A stretch of DNA of 64,000 nucleotides from Nitzschia sp. pyKryTriq1 (GCA_956465555.1 OY101121.1:520722-584721); one strand, 5' to 3'. Shown: positions 1 to 10,438, counted from the first letter of the stretch. Numbers and translations: made by a program. Notes: generated from the letters alone by a model not told the origin.

Positions 1-3000
1 CAGGGGAAGTCGGAATCGAGCTCGAAGCTCCAGCAGGGACGCGCTTCGTGCCGTTCGAGCACGATCACAGGAACGCCGAACGAAGCGCGGGGGGAAGGAC
101 GCTCTTGCTTCGTCGCGGCATGATAGTCTTGCTACGTCTCGTCACTCGACGGAGGGTCTTGATACTTCGGGAAGCGGTTTGAAGGAGGCGCCATCTACAT
201 CTGAAGTGTCAGAGACGTCAGCCGATAAGACGGACCAAGCCGCTATGAACACCTCCAATCTGTCAACTTCAAGGCACAGAAGTGCTGCTATGAGCACCTC
301 CAAACATAATGATGGTCTGGCAACTTCCCGACACAGCAAGGGCGACGCGGCTCCCCGAAATGAGGATGGTCACAAACAAACTGGGGAGCTACGAAGATCT
401 AGACACAGAAGCCGTGATCCTACTGCGAGATCTAGCAGTAAAATGAGAAGCCGTAGCTCGGATAAATTGACAAGTACCAGTTCGAGTGGTGATCGCGTTC
501 GCAGTGCGAGCAGAGAACGTCGGAGACGTCGTCGCGAGGAAAGGGGAAGTTCCGCCAAGGTAGAAGGAGACGGAACCAATAACAGCGAGCCGGCTGAAAA
601 GGAGGTTGTCGAATCGGCTGACAAGGTGGCAGTTCAACCAGCTGAAACGGTGGTACTTTCACCGGCTGAAAAGGCGGAAGTTCAACCAGCTGAAACGGTG
701 GCACTTCCACCGGCTGAAAAGGCGGAAGTTCAACCAGCTGAAACGGTGGCACTTCCATCGGCTGAAAGTGCGGCAGTTGAACCAGTTGAAAAGGGGGTAA
801 ATCATGGAAAAGAAACGGCCGAGCCCCAAAAATTCGAGGAAGCGAAGAAAGTACAACCGTCTAGTGACGCTCCTGCGAAAGAGACTGAAAGACGCCGGGC
901 CCGCAGAAGCTCTAGCAGGGATGCTACCCGGTCAAGACGAAGCGACAGCAAAGAACGCTCTGGAAGTACTGGTAGAAGAAGTTCCAGCAGAGATGGACGG
1001 CGACCAAGAACCTCCCATGGTGACTCTGCTCCCTCCGAAAGTGCTGAGAAAACAGCAGAAAATGCACAAGCAAGAAGAAGTTCCAGTAGAGATGGACGAC
1101 GACCAAGAACCTCCCATGGTGACTCTGCTCCCTCCGAAAGTGCTGAGAAAACAGCAGAGAATGCACCAGCAAGAAGAAGTTCCAGCAGAGATGGACGGCG
1201 ACCAAGAACCTCCCATGGTGACTCTACTCCCTCCGAAAGTGCGGAGAAAACAGCAGAAAATGCACCAGCAAGAAGAAGTTCCAGCAGAGATGGACGACGT
1301 CCAAGATCTTCCCATGGCGACTCTACTCCCTCGGAAAGTGCCGAGAAAACAGCAGAAAATACACCAGCAAGGAGAAGCAGCAGTCGAGATCGACGGCCTC
1401 GGAGATCGGGAAGAAAACCTGTTGACGAAAATGGTGTCGAGCCAGGAAAGCCAGATGGAAGTTTGCAGGCGGTCGAGAATACCAGTACTCCTGCCGTCGT
1501 AAGTTCAGCTGAAGGGGGCACAGATACCATTACGAAGGCAAATACTTCAGACTCGAAGGATGCTGAATCCGAGCCGAACACAACGGGTGTGCAGAAGAAA
1601 CTGAAGGTCAAAGAGGAGGAGCAACTACAAAATCAAGGACGAAAAGCGCAGGTGGTGTTCCATGAAGACGAAGAGAAAAAGGCAATCGATGCTAAGAAAG
1701 CCCAAGAAGTAAAGGAATTTGTTGTGGAGATTAACCCAGCCCATGCACTTTTGAGTCTCCTGGGGGGCGGCGACAGTGGAGATCAAACCAAGAAATCTGG
1801 CTCTGATCCAAGTGCTGAAGCGTTAAAGTCTTCGTTTGACGAAGGCCAACAAATCAGCGTCGCTGAAAGTGCTTCCATTAAAAGTCAAGTTCAAGATGAT
1901 GATAAATGCGGATCTGCAGCTGACGAAGCATCGGACATCGAGAGCATAAAAGAAGCTCCCTCGTCGTCACCTCGGGATGTCCCAAACCCAGCGGTAAAGG
2001 CTGATGAAAAGGCAGTTGAAGCGGGGAAAGTCGGCACCGATTTACCTGTCGAGAATGAAAGGAGACGGTCAAAGAAATCTGAAAAGACCGCAGTGCCGAA
2101 GACCGCAAATGCGGTTGCTGATCTGCTTGGCTTTCTGGGGTCAAACTATGATGAAATTATTAGTATGGATGACAAAGACTCAGCCCCAAATGCGTTCGAT
2201 CTTTTGGCCAGTGATCAGCCCGAGAACTCGGTAGATTTTTACAAAGGTATCAGCTCGACGACGAGCACCGGCCAGTCTGGGGGGAATGGAGATAGTGGGG
2301 ATGACTATGTCAAGAGTGCTGACAGGTTCAACGATTCGTTTGGTGAGGGAGAGAAGCGATTGCCTCCACCCAGTGTCGCGCCATCGGCGATCATGGACAC
2401 TGAGAAGCAAAAGGCTCGCCGGGCCCGACGAATCGCCCGCATGAACAAAGAAGCATCTGCGGTAGACAACGAAGTCAACAAAACTTCAACTCTTGCGCCG
2501 CCTTCGCTTGCGGGTGACATGCACAGGCTTATGAGAACGCGCAAGCCGAAGACGGAGTCGGACGAAAGCAAGACGAGGGGAGTACAACGAAGCAAGAGTG
2601 ATGAAGGTCCTTGCCTCCAGTCGATGGTCGAGGAGGAAGATGAAGTGAAAAAGCCGCAATCCATGCGCCGCCCTATTCGTCGTACAACGGATGGAGAGAA
2701 CAGTAATGATGACGTGTGCGCAGAGAGTCTTGCTCCACCAAGCCTGGCTCCCATGGCGAAACCTCGATCGAATCTTGTTCCGATGGACAGCTTTGAGGAG
2801 GACACGCGGCGCAAAGTCAGCCGGAAAGAAGTCCGCAAAGCAAAGAAGTTTGCCTCGCTCGATGAAGACGACGATAGTGACTCTGTCGAGATTGTGGTAA
2901 CTGAAACAGCCCCAGCTGAGAAAGCAAAGAGTCGAAGAGGCTTGCTTTCAAAGGCCACGTCCGTCACGAACATGATGGGGAAGACTGGCAAGATCGTTGC

Positions 3001-3037
3001 GAAAAAGGCCGCATCCACTCGAAAGCTGTTTGGATAA
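1..3037 (+). CDS. SR/RD-rich low-complexity repeat protein, 5' end outside the window
   Basis: The frame ending at the TAA at 3035-3037 is open back to base 2, so the gene starts upstream and at least 1,010 residues are visible. No enzyme domain is recognised. The N-terminal third is Arg/Ser rich, with repeated RSSSRD motifs. A 16-residue Pro-Ala-Glu repeat (PAETVALPPAEKAEVQ type) lies at about 640-800, and four 33-residue repeats built on ARRSSSRDGRRPR...SESAEKTAEN lie at 971-1366. The C-terminal third is acidic and basic in patches and carries recurring short motifs: PPS(L/V)A three times, and DLLGFLG and FDLL. It ends in a Lys-rich tail. The composition suggests a disordered scaffold or RNA/cytoskeleton-associated protein, but the function is unknown. 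It converges on the downstream oxidase gene, 155 bp away. Confidence 0.8.
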   Translation, partial: RGSRNRARSSSRDALRAVRARSQERRTKRGGKDALASSRHDSLATSRHSTEGLDTSGSGLKEAPSTSEVSETSADKTDQAAMNTSNLSTSRHRSAAMSTSKHNDGLATSRHSKGDAAPRNEDGHKQTGELRRSRHRSRDPTARSSSKMRSRSSDKLTSTSSSGDRVRSASRERRRRRREERGSSAKVEGDGTNNSEPAEKEVVESADKVAVQPAETVVLSPAEKAEVQPAETVALPPAEKAEVQPAETVALPSAESAAVEPVEKGVNHGKETAEPQKFEEAKKVQPSSDAPAKETERRRARRSSSRDATRSRRSDSKERSGSTGRRSSSRDGRRPRTSHGDSAPSESAEKTAENAQARRSSSRDGRRPRTSHGDSAPSESAEKTAENAPARRSSSRDGRRPRTSHGDSTPSESAEKTAENAPARRSSSRDGRRPRSSHGDSTPSESAEKTAENTPARRSSSRDRRPRRSGRKPVDENGVEPGKPDGSLQAVENTSTPAVVSSAEGGTDTITKANTSDSKDAESEPNTTGVQKKLKVKEEEQLQNQGRKAQVVFHEDEEKKAIDAKKAQEVKEFVVEINPAHALLSLLGGGDSGDQTKKSGSDPSAEALKSSFDEGQQISVAESASIKSQVQDDDKCGSAADEASDIESIKEAPSSSPRDVPNPAVKADEKAVEAGKVGTDLPVENERRRSKKSEKTAVPKTANAVADLLGFLGSNYDEIISMDDKDSAPNAFDLLASDQPENSVDFYKGISSTTSTGQSGGNGDSGDDYVKSADRFNDSFGEGEKRLPPPSVAPSAIMDTEKQKARRARRIARMNKEASAVDNEVNKTSTLAPPSLAGDMHRLMRTRKPKTESDESKTRGVQRSKSDEGPCLQSMVEEEDEVKKPQSMRRPIRRTTDGENSNDDVCAESLAPPSLAPMAKPRSNLVPMDSFEEDTRRKVSRKEVRKAKKFASLDEDDDSDSVEIVVTETAPAEKAKSRRGLLSKATSVTNMMGKTGKIVAKKAASTRKLFG
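971..1366 (+). repeat. Coding minisatellite, four 99-bp units
   Basis: Four head-to-tail 99-bp units start at 971, 1070, 1169 and 1268, followed by a partial fifth. The unit is a multiple of three, so the frame is kept and each unit adds 33 residues. Units differ by a few substitutions (for example SAPSES versus STPSES, RTSH versus RSSH), which points to recent slippage or unequal exchange. Confidence 0.9.
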
Positions 3038-3192
3038 AAAGGTAAATTACTTGTGTAAATGTAAATGTGTAAATGTGAGTGTTAAATAGGGGATACGCTC
3101 TGAACTTTGCTAGTACGCATTGCTACTCCCGCGTATATGCCAAGTACCTTGGTAGGCCTTTTGACAAAAGAAACTAGATTACGTACTGTTGG

Positions 3193-4356
3193 CTATTCCA
3201 GAAGCAATTTTGTGGCGTCCTTGGCACACCCCGTATAAACAGTCCACCCACTGCCTCCATATCCATACGAGTGCACTAGTCGCATGTCATCCGTGGAATA
3301 CTTGGTGTCCACTTCCAAGCGTGACACTGGACGGTAGGGACGGAACCCCGTCCATTCTCCTACTGGTTGTACCTTGTCCGTATCGATTCCTAGATTTTTG
3401 GCATTTTGCAAGAGTCGTTGGCGTTCTTGTGGTCGAATTTGAGTTTCAGTATCGCCCAGCAAGTAACTCCCACCGGCTACGATAATTTTCCCTCGGGGGA
3501 TGAGGTAACTCGGCATCTCGTTGGATCCCCAAGGGGCTTCTTCGGCCATGATACAAGCATCATTGGACATGGTGCCGAATTCCGTCTCATGGATATCCGA
3601 ATTGCGAACACACGATTCGCGATCGTAATGAAATAGTACTCCTCGCGCTCCAACCACTTGATTGTCTTTGCACAAGCTGCCCGCCCCCAGTCCGGTAGCA
3701 TTCAGCACCTTGTTGCATCCCAAGGACCGAGCCGTTTCCAGCACATGTTCTATTGACTCGTAATACTCTCCAGTTTCCACATCTACATCCGCATTGGAAT
3801 CACTATTCACCGTTTCCAGCATGTGCTCTAGCATCCGGGGTGAATCGATAATGGGTGTTTGGAAGAACCAGGCGTGTTTGTATCCAGCCGCCAGCAAGGT
3901 TTCTTGGGTCGGAATCCTCAATTTGTAAAAGGAGTTTTGCCACCACAACATTTCTACTGTCAAATGTTGAAAGGACAGGCGTGGATCCGTTGACCACGCT
4001 GGTAAGGGACTAGTACCTCCTGTCCCATTTTTGTAGTTTTTCGCGATGAAATCTTCCGTTGTGGGTCCTCCATTCTCACGCAGCAACACCACGGCCGGGA
4101 CTGTTTCCACGAGTGGCGACTTTTGGGTTGCCAAGGGATAAAGTTCGTCCAAGGTTTGAATGGACCACCCATCCGTTCGAGGATCGTCGCAATGGAAGGG
4201 CATCCATAGACCTCCGGCACCCTGCGAACAAACGCTGCCGTCCAAAGGATTCTTGGGAGATCGCAGCACCACAGGAATGTTTCGCTTCAACAATTCAATA
4301 GAAGTGCGCAAACCGATCACGCCAGAACCGACGACTAAGACTCGGGAGGTTGCCAT
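3193..4356 (-). CDS. D-amino-acid oxidase family FAD enzyme
   Basis: This single-exon gene encodes 387 residues, the usual size for the D-amino-acid/D-aspartate oxidase family, which oxidatively deaminates D-amino acids with FAD to 2-oxo acids, ammonia and H2O2. The dinucleotide-binding Rossmann motif is at the extreme N terminus (VVGSGVIG, Gly10, 12 and 15). The C-terminal part has the substrate-carboxylate arginine context GFRPYRP (about residue 339) and the DAO signature GYGGSGWT (about 365-372). The first in-frame ATG is at 4356; the open frame continues a few codons upstream only through a non-ATG codon. No PTS1 tripeptide is present (the protein ends KLLLE), so peroxisomal import is not evident. 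Whether it prefers neutral or acidic D-amino acids cannot be told by eye. Confidence 0.9.
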   Translation of the reverse strand: MATSRVLVVGSGVIGLRTSIELLKRNIPVVLRSPKNPLDGSVCSQGAGGLWMPFHCDDPRTDGWSIQTLDELYPLATQKSPLVETVPAVVLLRENGGPTTEDFIAKNYKNGTGGTSPLPAWSTDPRLSFQHLTVEMLWWQNSFYKLRIPTQETLLAAGYKHAWFFQTPIIDSPRMLEHMLETVNSDSNADVDVETGEYYESIEHVLETARSLGCNKVLNATGLGAGSLCKDNQVVGARGVLFHYDRESCVRNSDIHETEFGTMSNDACIMAEEAPWGSNEMPSYLIPRGKIIVAGGSYLLGDTETQIRPQERQRLLQNAKNLGIDTDKVQPVGEWTGFRPYRPVSRLEVDTKYSTDDMRLVHSYGYGGSGWTVYTGCAKDATKLLLE

Positions 4357-4919
4357 GATAATTGAGCTTGTTTGCAAATATTATGCAGTCTATGAAAGAG
4401 CAATGTAGGGCCACAAAAGTGTTGATGATGATTCCGAAAAAAAGGAAAGGGGTTTTCTTTGGACTTTGGAATGGAAAGACACATCAGCGCAGTGAAGCGA
4501 TAGACGGTACTTGTAGACGACTTTATTGCTGTAGTTGCGGTTATTGAGAGATGAAGCGAGAAAAAAAACTCGGAAGAAGGCGAATCGAACGCCAGACAGT
4601 CATCGTCGTCAGTCCTTCACCCGCAGCACTCCAACAAAACTTTGAGTGCTCGCGGAGCTCGTAAGAAAGTATCTTTCCCGTGAGCTGGCGTCAGCGGTGT
4701 TGGGTTTCTCGATTGATTTCATCAACACGACCATGGAATTGCATCATCATCCGAAACCCGAAATGACAAAGAGAGGAAGTATTACCTACCGGTATTGATG
4801 ATTCATTCTTCTAGCAAGCGATGATGACGCTACGGAGGAGCTGACCTATTCCCACAACAACTCATAAATTTCCTTAGCGCCATCTATCGATTTCATAATA
4901 CTGTACAAGACTTTCCACG
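4357..4919. promoter_or_regulatory. Divergent intergenic region between oxidase and plastid gene
   Basis: This 563-bp spacer separates two head-to-head genes, so it should hold both promoters. It contains one palindromic TACCGGTA (4787-4794), an octamer that recurs in intergenic DNA of this window, and an A-rich run near 4560. No TATA box or RNA gene could be supported. Confidence 0.4.
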
Positions 4920-5918
4920 ATGACATCAAGTAGTAACTTTCGAAGAATTCTCGCCTCTGTTTTGGCTTTGGTGCTGACACTGGGTGTACCATCTACAGCG
5001 TTTGTGTCCCCAGCGGTGACCCAAATCTTCATCCATAACACGGTATTTGACGAGCGTCTTTGCTCTACAGCAACCACTTCTACTACGTCTACCACCATGT
5101 TATTTAGCCAACAGCAGCCATCGTCGGACGACGAATTTTCTCGCGAAGTTCGACTACGTGCCGAAGCCGAAAGCCCCTTTGTCAAAGTGCGCTACTTTTT
5201 CTATCTGAATGCCGCAGGAGGTGCCTTTACCAGTCTAGCTATTTCTCTAGCTCGTATAGCGGCCGCATTGGGGGGAGTCAACACTGATTTGATGGACGAA
5301 TCGCTTCGGAATGCGGCAATTGACATTGCTGGACTGGCGGTGGTAGCTGTCTTGTGGCGTCGCGACCAGGAAGCCGAACAATCTCGTCTGAAACGAGCTT
5401 CCAAGGGTGCTGAAATTGCCAAATTGACAGTTCGAGCGTCAAAACAGTTGATGGGAGATGTAGAAGACGGTACCTTTACCACGTCGCTGGCGTCTTTACG
5501 TAGAGGACGAGGGATTGAAAAACGAGTTGTGATCGCGGCGGCGGGAAGCGAGAAAATTGCGCAAGTCCTTCGAGATGCAGAAGCACTACGAGATGAAATG
5601 GATATGAATGATCTAGTGATTGTCCCAGTTGTCATGCCACGAGGGGTCGCCCCTGATATTACCCCAGACCCTGCTAACCCGCTCGCGCCTTGCGTGGCCC
5701 TTCCAGTGACAGTAGCAGGGACCAGCTGGAGGGACTTTGTTCTGGAAGAGGCGGACGAAGCAATCAAACAAGGTGTAAATGTGGAAGAGGATGGAATCTG
5801 TGTTATTTTGAAAAAGAATGGGCGAGTAGGACAGAGGACAAAAGGTATCTTTCTCCAGAATCTAGTCGGCAATGTCGTCTCGCGACGAGAAGCGGGCATG
5901 GATGTCACCAACATTTGA
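4920..5918 (+). CDS. DUF3493 / LPA1-Rep27-like plastid membrane protein
   Basis: The 332-residue protein begins with a signal peptide (hydrophobic residues about 10-24) ending in PSTAFVSP. This resembles the ASAFAP cleavage motif of diatom plastid preproteins, so import through the four plastid membranes is inferred. Residues about 85-160 match the DUF3493 pattern (Low PSII Accumulation 1/Rep27 type): SPFVKVRYFFY, a helix, then a second helix followed by WRRDQEAEQSRLKR. Plant and algal LPA1/Rep27 assist D1 assembly and photosystem II repair. The rest (about 170-332) is a soluble region with VVIAAAGSEKIAQVLRDAE and a conserved-looking C-terminal basic stretch that I cannot assign. No intron is needed. 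The role in PSII biogenesis is inference from the family. Confidence 0.7.
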   Translation: MTSSSNFRRILASVLALVLTLGVPSTAFVSPAVTQIFIHNTVFDERLCSTATTSTTSTTMLFSQQQPSSDDEFSREVRLRAEAESPFVKVRYFFYLNAAGGAFTSLAISLARIAAALGGVNTDLMDESLRNAAIDIAGLAVVAVLWRRDQEAEQSRLKRASKGAEIAKLTVRASKQLMGDVEDGTFTTSLASLRRGRGIEKRVVIAAAGSEKIAQVLRDAEALRDEMDMNDLVIVPVVMPRGVAPDITPDPANPLAPCVALPVTVAGTSWRDFVLEEADEAIKQGVNVEEDGICVILKKNGRVGQRTKGIFLQNLVGNVVSRREAGMDVTNI

Positions 5919-6501
5919 GAGGAATAGATGTAACTGCTCTAATATATATATCACTATAGCTACAGTAAATAAAATAATGGTAATTTGCAGTACATCTCTC
6001 GTGTGCCTTGCATCGTACAGTAAAAGAAGCAATGAATCTCCCCGCCCTGTAGATTGAAAATGAAAAGAACATCTGATAAAAGGCTATCTTCGAAACTCAG
6101 CAGCTCTCTCATACTCCGGTGCAGAGCTTCTCCTTGCCTCTCTCTACTCTACTAGTAGTACCATCCTTCAAGACATGACTTCTTGAAGCAGTAGAGTTAG
6201 TGGTACTCTACTGCTAGTAGAGTAGACAGTAATGAACGCATCATCAGCAGACCCATTCGATTCTACAGAGACGCCAAAGGATGACCGATGATGACGTCAT
6301 ATTTGCAAGTCGGTGAACGATGACCGCACCGCCTCGCTCTCGTCATGACGAGAACATGAGAAAAGATCTTTTGGTCTCGTGATGGATGCGGTAGAGATGT
6401 ATGTATGATTATGTGTGTGGGCCGACAAACAAAACGAGAAGAAAGAGGCCGACAGAAAGCACATTGGTTAGAGCGTAAGAAAAATACAACAAATACTGCG
6501 G
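5919..6501. other. Intergenic region with long inverted repeat
   Basis: This spacer lies between two same-strand genes. Bases 6143-6226 form an imperfect inverted repeat: arms CTACTCTACTAGTAGTACCA and its near-complement, with an inner TTCAAGA/TCTTGAA stem around a short loop. It may be a fold-back repeat or a 3'-end hairpin. Nothing else coding was supported. Confidence 0.45.
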
Positions 6502-7701
6502 ATGGTTTTGTTTTGGTCGAATACGACCAGGAGAATGGCATCTTGTCATCGCCGGCTCGGCGGTCGGATATCGACGTCCACCACATTTGGTCATTCTCTC
6601 ATCTCGCCGCGTCGTTTGTCAATCTACCTCACCTCATGGGCCTTCACGACAATGTATGTGAGAAATGCTCTAGCTTTTCCTGCACCGTCGCTCTCTTTAC
6701 ACTTTCCCACTCCCCAAGTCGGTGGATTGCTCCCGAGAAGACAGTGGCGGCAATATGCCACCGCTATTAGTCAAGAAGATGATGATGTCACAGGCGAAAC
6801 ATCTAAAACAACGGGAGGATCAACTGCCGTCTTATCTCAGCGACCACTTCCCACGGACGCCTCGCACCTCCAAATGATGTCTTTCTACTGCTTTGAGCCT
6901 GTACCGGACCCTTGGGCGAGTCGAAACGAATTATTTGCGTCGGTCCAGTCAATTCCAGGCCTGCGAGGAACCATTTACATTGCCAAAGAGGGCATCAATG
7001 CTCAAATGGCTGTGCCTCCCGGTGATCCCTTGGATCAATTGCTTTCCGCGTGCTCTACGTCTTTACCATTTGATCCTTTTCGGGAAAGTAATAACAAGCC
7101 AAATTTAGGAGACTTGGTGTCCATTGAAACGCCCACTTTCAACCGTCTGATCGTTCGCGTCCGAGATTATGTGTTGCGGGATGGAATAACCAGGGCGGAA
7201 GATGGAAGTGATTCTTCTTTGGATTGGACAGATGCTGGCCCGGAACTATCTCCAGACGAGTGGCATCGAGAATTATCGTCATCTTCGTCGCAAGATTCTT
7301 CTTCCTCTCCCGCAATACTCTTGGATTGCCGCAATCTCTATGAATCGGAGCAAGGGACATTCCAAGATGCCATCCCTCTACAAACGGACAACTTTCAAGA
7401 ATCTTGGCCCGTCTTGAAAGATATGACGAAAGATTTCTCCAAAGACCAGCCCTTGCACATCTTTTGTACGGGGGGTATTCGCTGCGTGAAGGTGGGAGCC
7501 TATCTCAAACAAGAATTGGGTTTTCAAAATGTCAGACGACTGCAACATGGCATCATTGGCTATCAGCAATGGATCCAACAAGAAAAACTCCAGTCTGACG
7601 ACGACGAGACCCTCGAAAGCCTCTGGCAAGGTGAAAATTTTCTTTTTGACAAGCGTCGTTCGGTCGATGATGAGACTTCGTCCGAAGACTCTCGTTTATA
7701 G
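6502..7701 (+). CDS. TrhO-type rhodanese protein (tRNA U34 hydroxylase family, UPF0176)
   Basis: The protein has up to 399 residues. After an N-terminal leader of about 120 residues comes the TrhO N-terminal domain (MSFYCFEPVPDP...GTIYIAKEGINAQMAVP), then a rhodanese domain with LLDCRNLYESEQG and the active-site loop CTGGIRC (about residues 317-323), then a LQHGIIGYQQW segment. Bacterial TrhO (YceA) uses O2 to hydroxylate U34 of some tRNAs; related eukaryotic proteins are annotated only as rhodanese-domain proteins. The leader contains NALAFPAP after a hydrophobic stretch, which could be a plastid-targeting junction, so an organellar site is plausible but unproven. In-frame ATGs at 6502, 6535 and 6652 all remain possible starts. 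It converges on the dehydrogenase gene, 107 bp away. Confidence 0.82.
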   Translation: MVLFWSNTTRRMASCHRRLGGRISTSTTFGHSLISPRRLSIYLTSWAFTTMYVRNALAFPAPSLSLHFPTPQVGGLLPRRQWRQYATAISQEDDDVTGETSKTTGGSTAVLSQRPLPTDASHLQMMSFYCFEPVPDPWASRNELFASVQSIPGLRGTIYIAKEGINAQMAVPPGDPLDQLLSACSTSLPFDPFRESNNKPNLGDLVSIETPTFNRLIVRVRDYVLRDGITRAEDGSDSSLDWTDAGPELSPDEWHRELSSSSSQDSSSSPAILLDCRNLYESEQGTFQDAIPLQTDNFQESWPVLKDMTKDFSKDQPLHIFCTGGIRCVKVGAYLKQELGFQNVRRLQHGIIGYQQWIQQEKLQSDDDETLESLWQGENFLFDKRRSVDDETSSEDSRL

Positions 7702-7808
7702 CAGGCCTTGGTGATCTACACTACTATGTCCAACACAGTATGACAAGCAGCAGTCGTTTAAAAAAAGTCTAGTATTGTATGTCTCTAGAGAAGAAAACTG
7801 CAGTCTTC

Positions 7809-9123
7809 TCATAGCCACTGAGATACGGCTTGTCGACTCCACGCGTAGAGTTCCTCTTGCAATACTGGGTCATAGGTTTGAAGTGACGACCGAGCCACCT
7901 CGCGAGTTGCAACAAATTTCTGCAGGATAAAGACAAAGGTAAAGGCTGCTCCTCCCACCATTGAGTCTCGCATCGGAAGCGACTGATACGTCCAAGCCGG
8001 AAGATTATCCAGCAATGCATTATTATTGGAACCATTATTCCCAAAGGAATTGACATAAAAGTCAGCATCTCCGTCGTTATTCGTATCCAGGATTGCATGC
8101 AAGGTCGAACTCAATCCAAATCCGTCCATGGGAAAGGCAGTCCGCTCGAAGAATTTCTGAAAGGTTTCTCCATTGTTAGCTCCAATATGTGTCCCCACCC
8201 AAGAGGGACACACGCTGACGGCCCGTATCTGGTGGTGATTTCGTAGGGAACGGGCATGGAGAATTTGTGCGAATTTGGAGTTGGCGTATTGTCGTTGACT
8301 ACGAAAGAAGAAGAATCCATGCGATCCGCCCTCTTGGCTAGCAATCGGATCCTTTGTTCCAGCATTTGTGGACAAATCCGACCCATCAACCGACAGATGA
8401 AACCGAGAAGAAATTTGAACCACCTTCGGGCTCTTGGACGCTTTCAGAAGCGGCATGAGTCGTTCCGTCAAGAGAAAATGTGAAAGATAGTTCACTACTC
8501 GTAGCAGAGGGAGAGAGAGAGGGAGAGAGAGAGAATCGTAGCTGTGAGACGCATTTGAGGCAAGTAGAAGAAGCGAAATCCCGTGTTTTACATCGTACAG
8601 TACCTGAAAATGGTAGATCATACCCTTGTTTCGTGGCCCATGTCTTGATCATGCCTTCAAACCCGGTGTGAATTCCTGCATTGTTGACTAGGATATCCAA
8701 ATGATCGTAATGTTCCACCATGTACTTGGAAGCTTCGGCAATCGAATCCAGGTCTGAGAAATCGGCCAATACCGTTTCCACATTGTCTGGCAATTCCTCT
8801 TGAAGTTGTTTCAGTTTCTGTGGGGATCTTCCGATGGCTACGACGGTCGCTCCCAACAACGACAACTTGCGAGTCAAGCCGAGACCGATCCCCGATGTTG
8901 CACCCGTCACCGCGATGATCATTCCTTGTAAGGGTAGATGATCCAACAACACCGCGGATGTACCATTCTCCTCAAACTCCACTCCCATGGATTTCTCCAT
9001 GTATTCCGCAGCGGATGGCAACACCACAGTCTGCCACTCCAAGTCGGGCGAGGGCATACTCAGCAAAGCAGCGACCGCTGCCGCGAGAATGATGGAGCCG
9101 CCCAACAGCCAAGATCCTATCAT
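7809..9123 (-). CDS. Short-chain dehydrogenase/reductase, retinol-dehydrogenase-like, one intron
   Basis: There are two exons: 8604-9123 and 7809-8494, joined across a 109-bp intron (8495-8603, CAG|GTACTG ... GAGTAG|TG) with a CT-rich tract before the acceptor. The spliced frame reads KQGYDLPFSVNYLSHFLLT, which restores the usual SDR segment, and gives 401 residues. A signal-anchor (about residues 2-23) starts at the ATG at 9123. The classical SDR motifs are TGATSGIG (cofactor loop), NNAG and the catalytic YANSK; after that come SVCPSWVGT and a C-terminal hydrophobic segment. It probably reduces or oxidises a lipophilic alcohol or ketone at a membrane (ER or lipid droplet) with NADP(H). The substrate is unknown. 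Intron position is deduced, not observed. Confidence 0.83.
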
Positions 9124-10438
9124 ATTTGCAGACTGGTGGTACCTATGAGTATGAAATGTACGAGTATGCCACTGCTCCCTTCTGACAGGAAAACCGCATG
9201 TGTGGTATCTGTGAGTCTGCAATATGCCATGAGCCTTCGAACGCCGCGATCCGCCCGGTTTTTTGCCATGGTCTTACTATTTGATACCGGTGTGTTTTGT
9301 CGTCGTCGCGTCATTCTTCATCCGATCTTTTCGTCCTACCTTCGTCCGTACTATTGGTCGATCGATTAATTCGAATGAATCAATTCAGTTATGTATTTGC
9401 ATATGTATGTTTTATTTATACACAGGTATCTACCAACTGTAACATTTTTATTTAATGTTGTAGACAACAGGTTCATGCAAGACAGACAGACAGACAGACA
9501 GACAGAGGTGGACAGCAGTGCATTGAACTTCCCCTCACTTCAAAACCCTTGTTGTCAAATCATCTTTGCAAATCAGAAATGTCACTGACATTATCACGCC
9601 ATTTATCGGGGAGGGAGTACATGAATACCAGACGCACACAAGGATCATGTTTCCGCTCCGTCTAGCATCATGGTCGTAGACAATATGGAAGGCGCAAGGG
9701 CAGATGATTCGAGGAAAGGTTGTGATTGTTTTGGGCACGAAAGCGGCGCCAATCATACAAGCCTCCTCCTCAGTCTATTTATGGCAAGTACATACAGAGA
9801 CTGAAGACTAGGATTCTTGGATGAACAAAGAGATGGCGACTTGAAAAAAGGCAGGTGTTTGTACGAATAATAAATAATAATGATAACAACTCAATGCGAT
9901 GATTACGACGGCGATGATGATAATGATCATCTCGCGTCCCCGCCCACCGCCTCCCTTTTTTCCGCATGCGCGCTGCGCTGCGCGCACGCGCTTACGCGCG
10001 CTTTTTTTCTGGTCCCTACAGCCCGAAAATTTGCCGTCCTCGGAGTACGTAAATCACTTTATATTCGCACGTTGGATCATAGTTAGTATAGCTGCCATGC
10101 ATGTGTGACATATTTTTTGATCGCCCGATCATGACGGGATTGCTATTCTCTTTTTTAAAAACAGCAACAATGGGAAAGATATTCATTCAACCGACGCGCC
10201 CCACCCTCCAATCCCACGGGAAAGCTCCGAACCGCCAAATTTCCCTCCTTGTTTGTCACAATTAACCATCCATCCATCCATCCATCCACCAAGCCTCCCC
10301 GCGATGGTAACGTGATCCTTTCCTCTGTCCGTGCTGACTGGTCATCAAAGCGCCACCAGTCGTCAGACGCGTACGCATCAGTAATATACAAATACGATAC
10401 CATCATCATCATCATCGACGACGACGACGACGACGACC
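9124..10438. other. Divergent intergenic region with simple repeats
   Basis: This 1.3-kb spacer lies between head-to-head genes. It holds a (GACA)n run at about 9480-9505, a GC-rich alternating CGCG tract at about 9963-10000, a (CATC)n run at about 10266-10288 and a (CGA)n run that ends directly at the start codon of the next gene. No protein gene or RNA gene was supported. Confidence 0.5.

Noticed and set aside
802-1611. Long antisense open frame (269 codons) across the minisatellite
   Set aside because: It is a by-product of the 99-bp repeat and biased codons; the translation is a repetitive Leu/Ser-rich string, while the sense frame continues far beyond on both sides.
4575-4640. tRNA-like T arm (GGCG-TTCGATT-CGCC on the minus strand) followed by a T run
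   Set aside because: No matching acceptor stem, D arm or anticodon arm could be found upstream.
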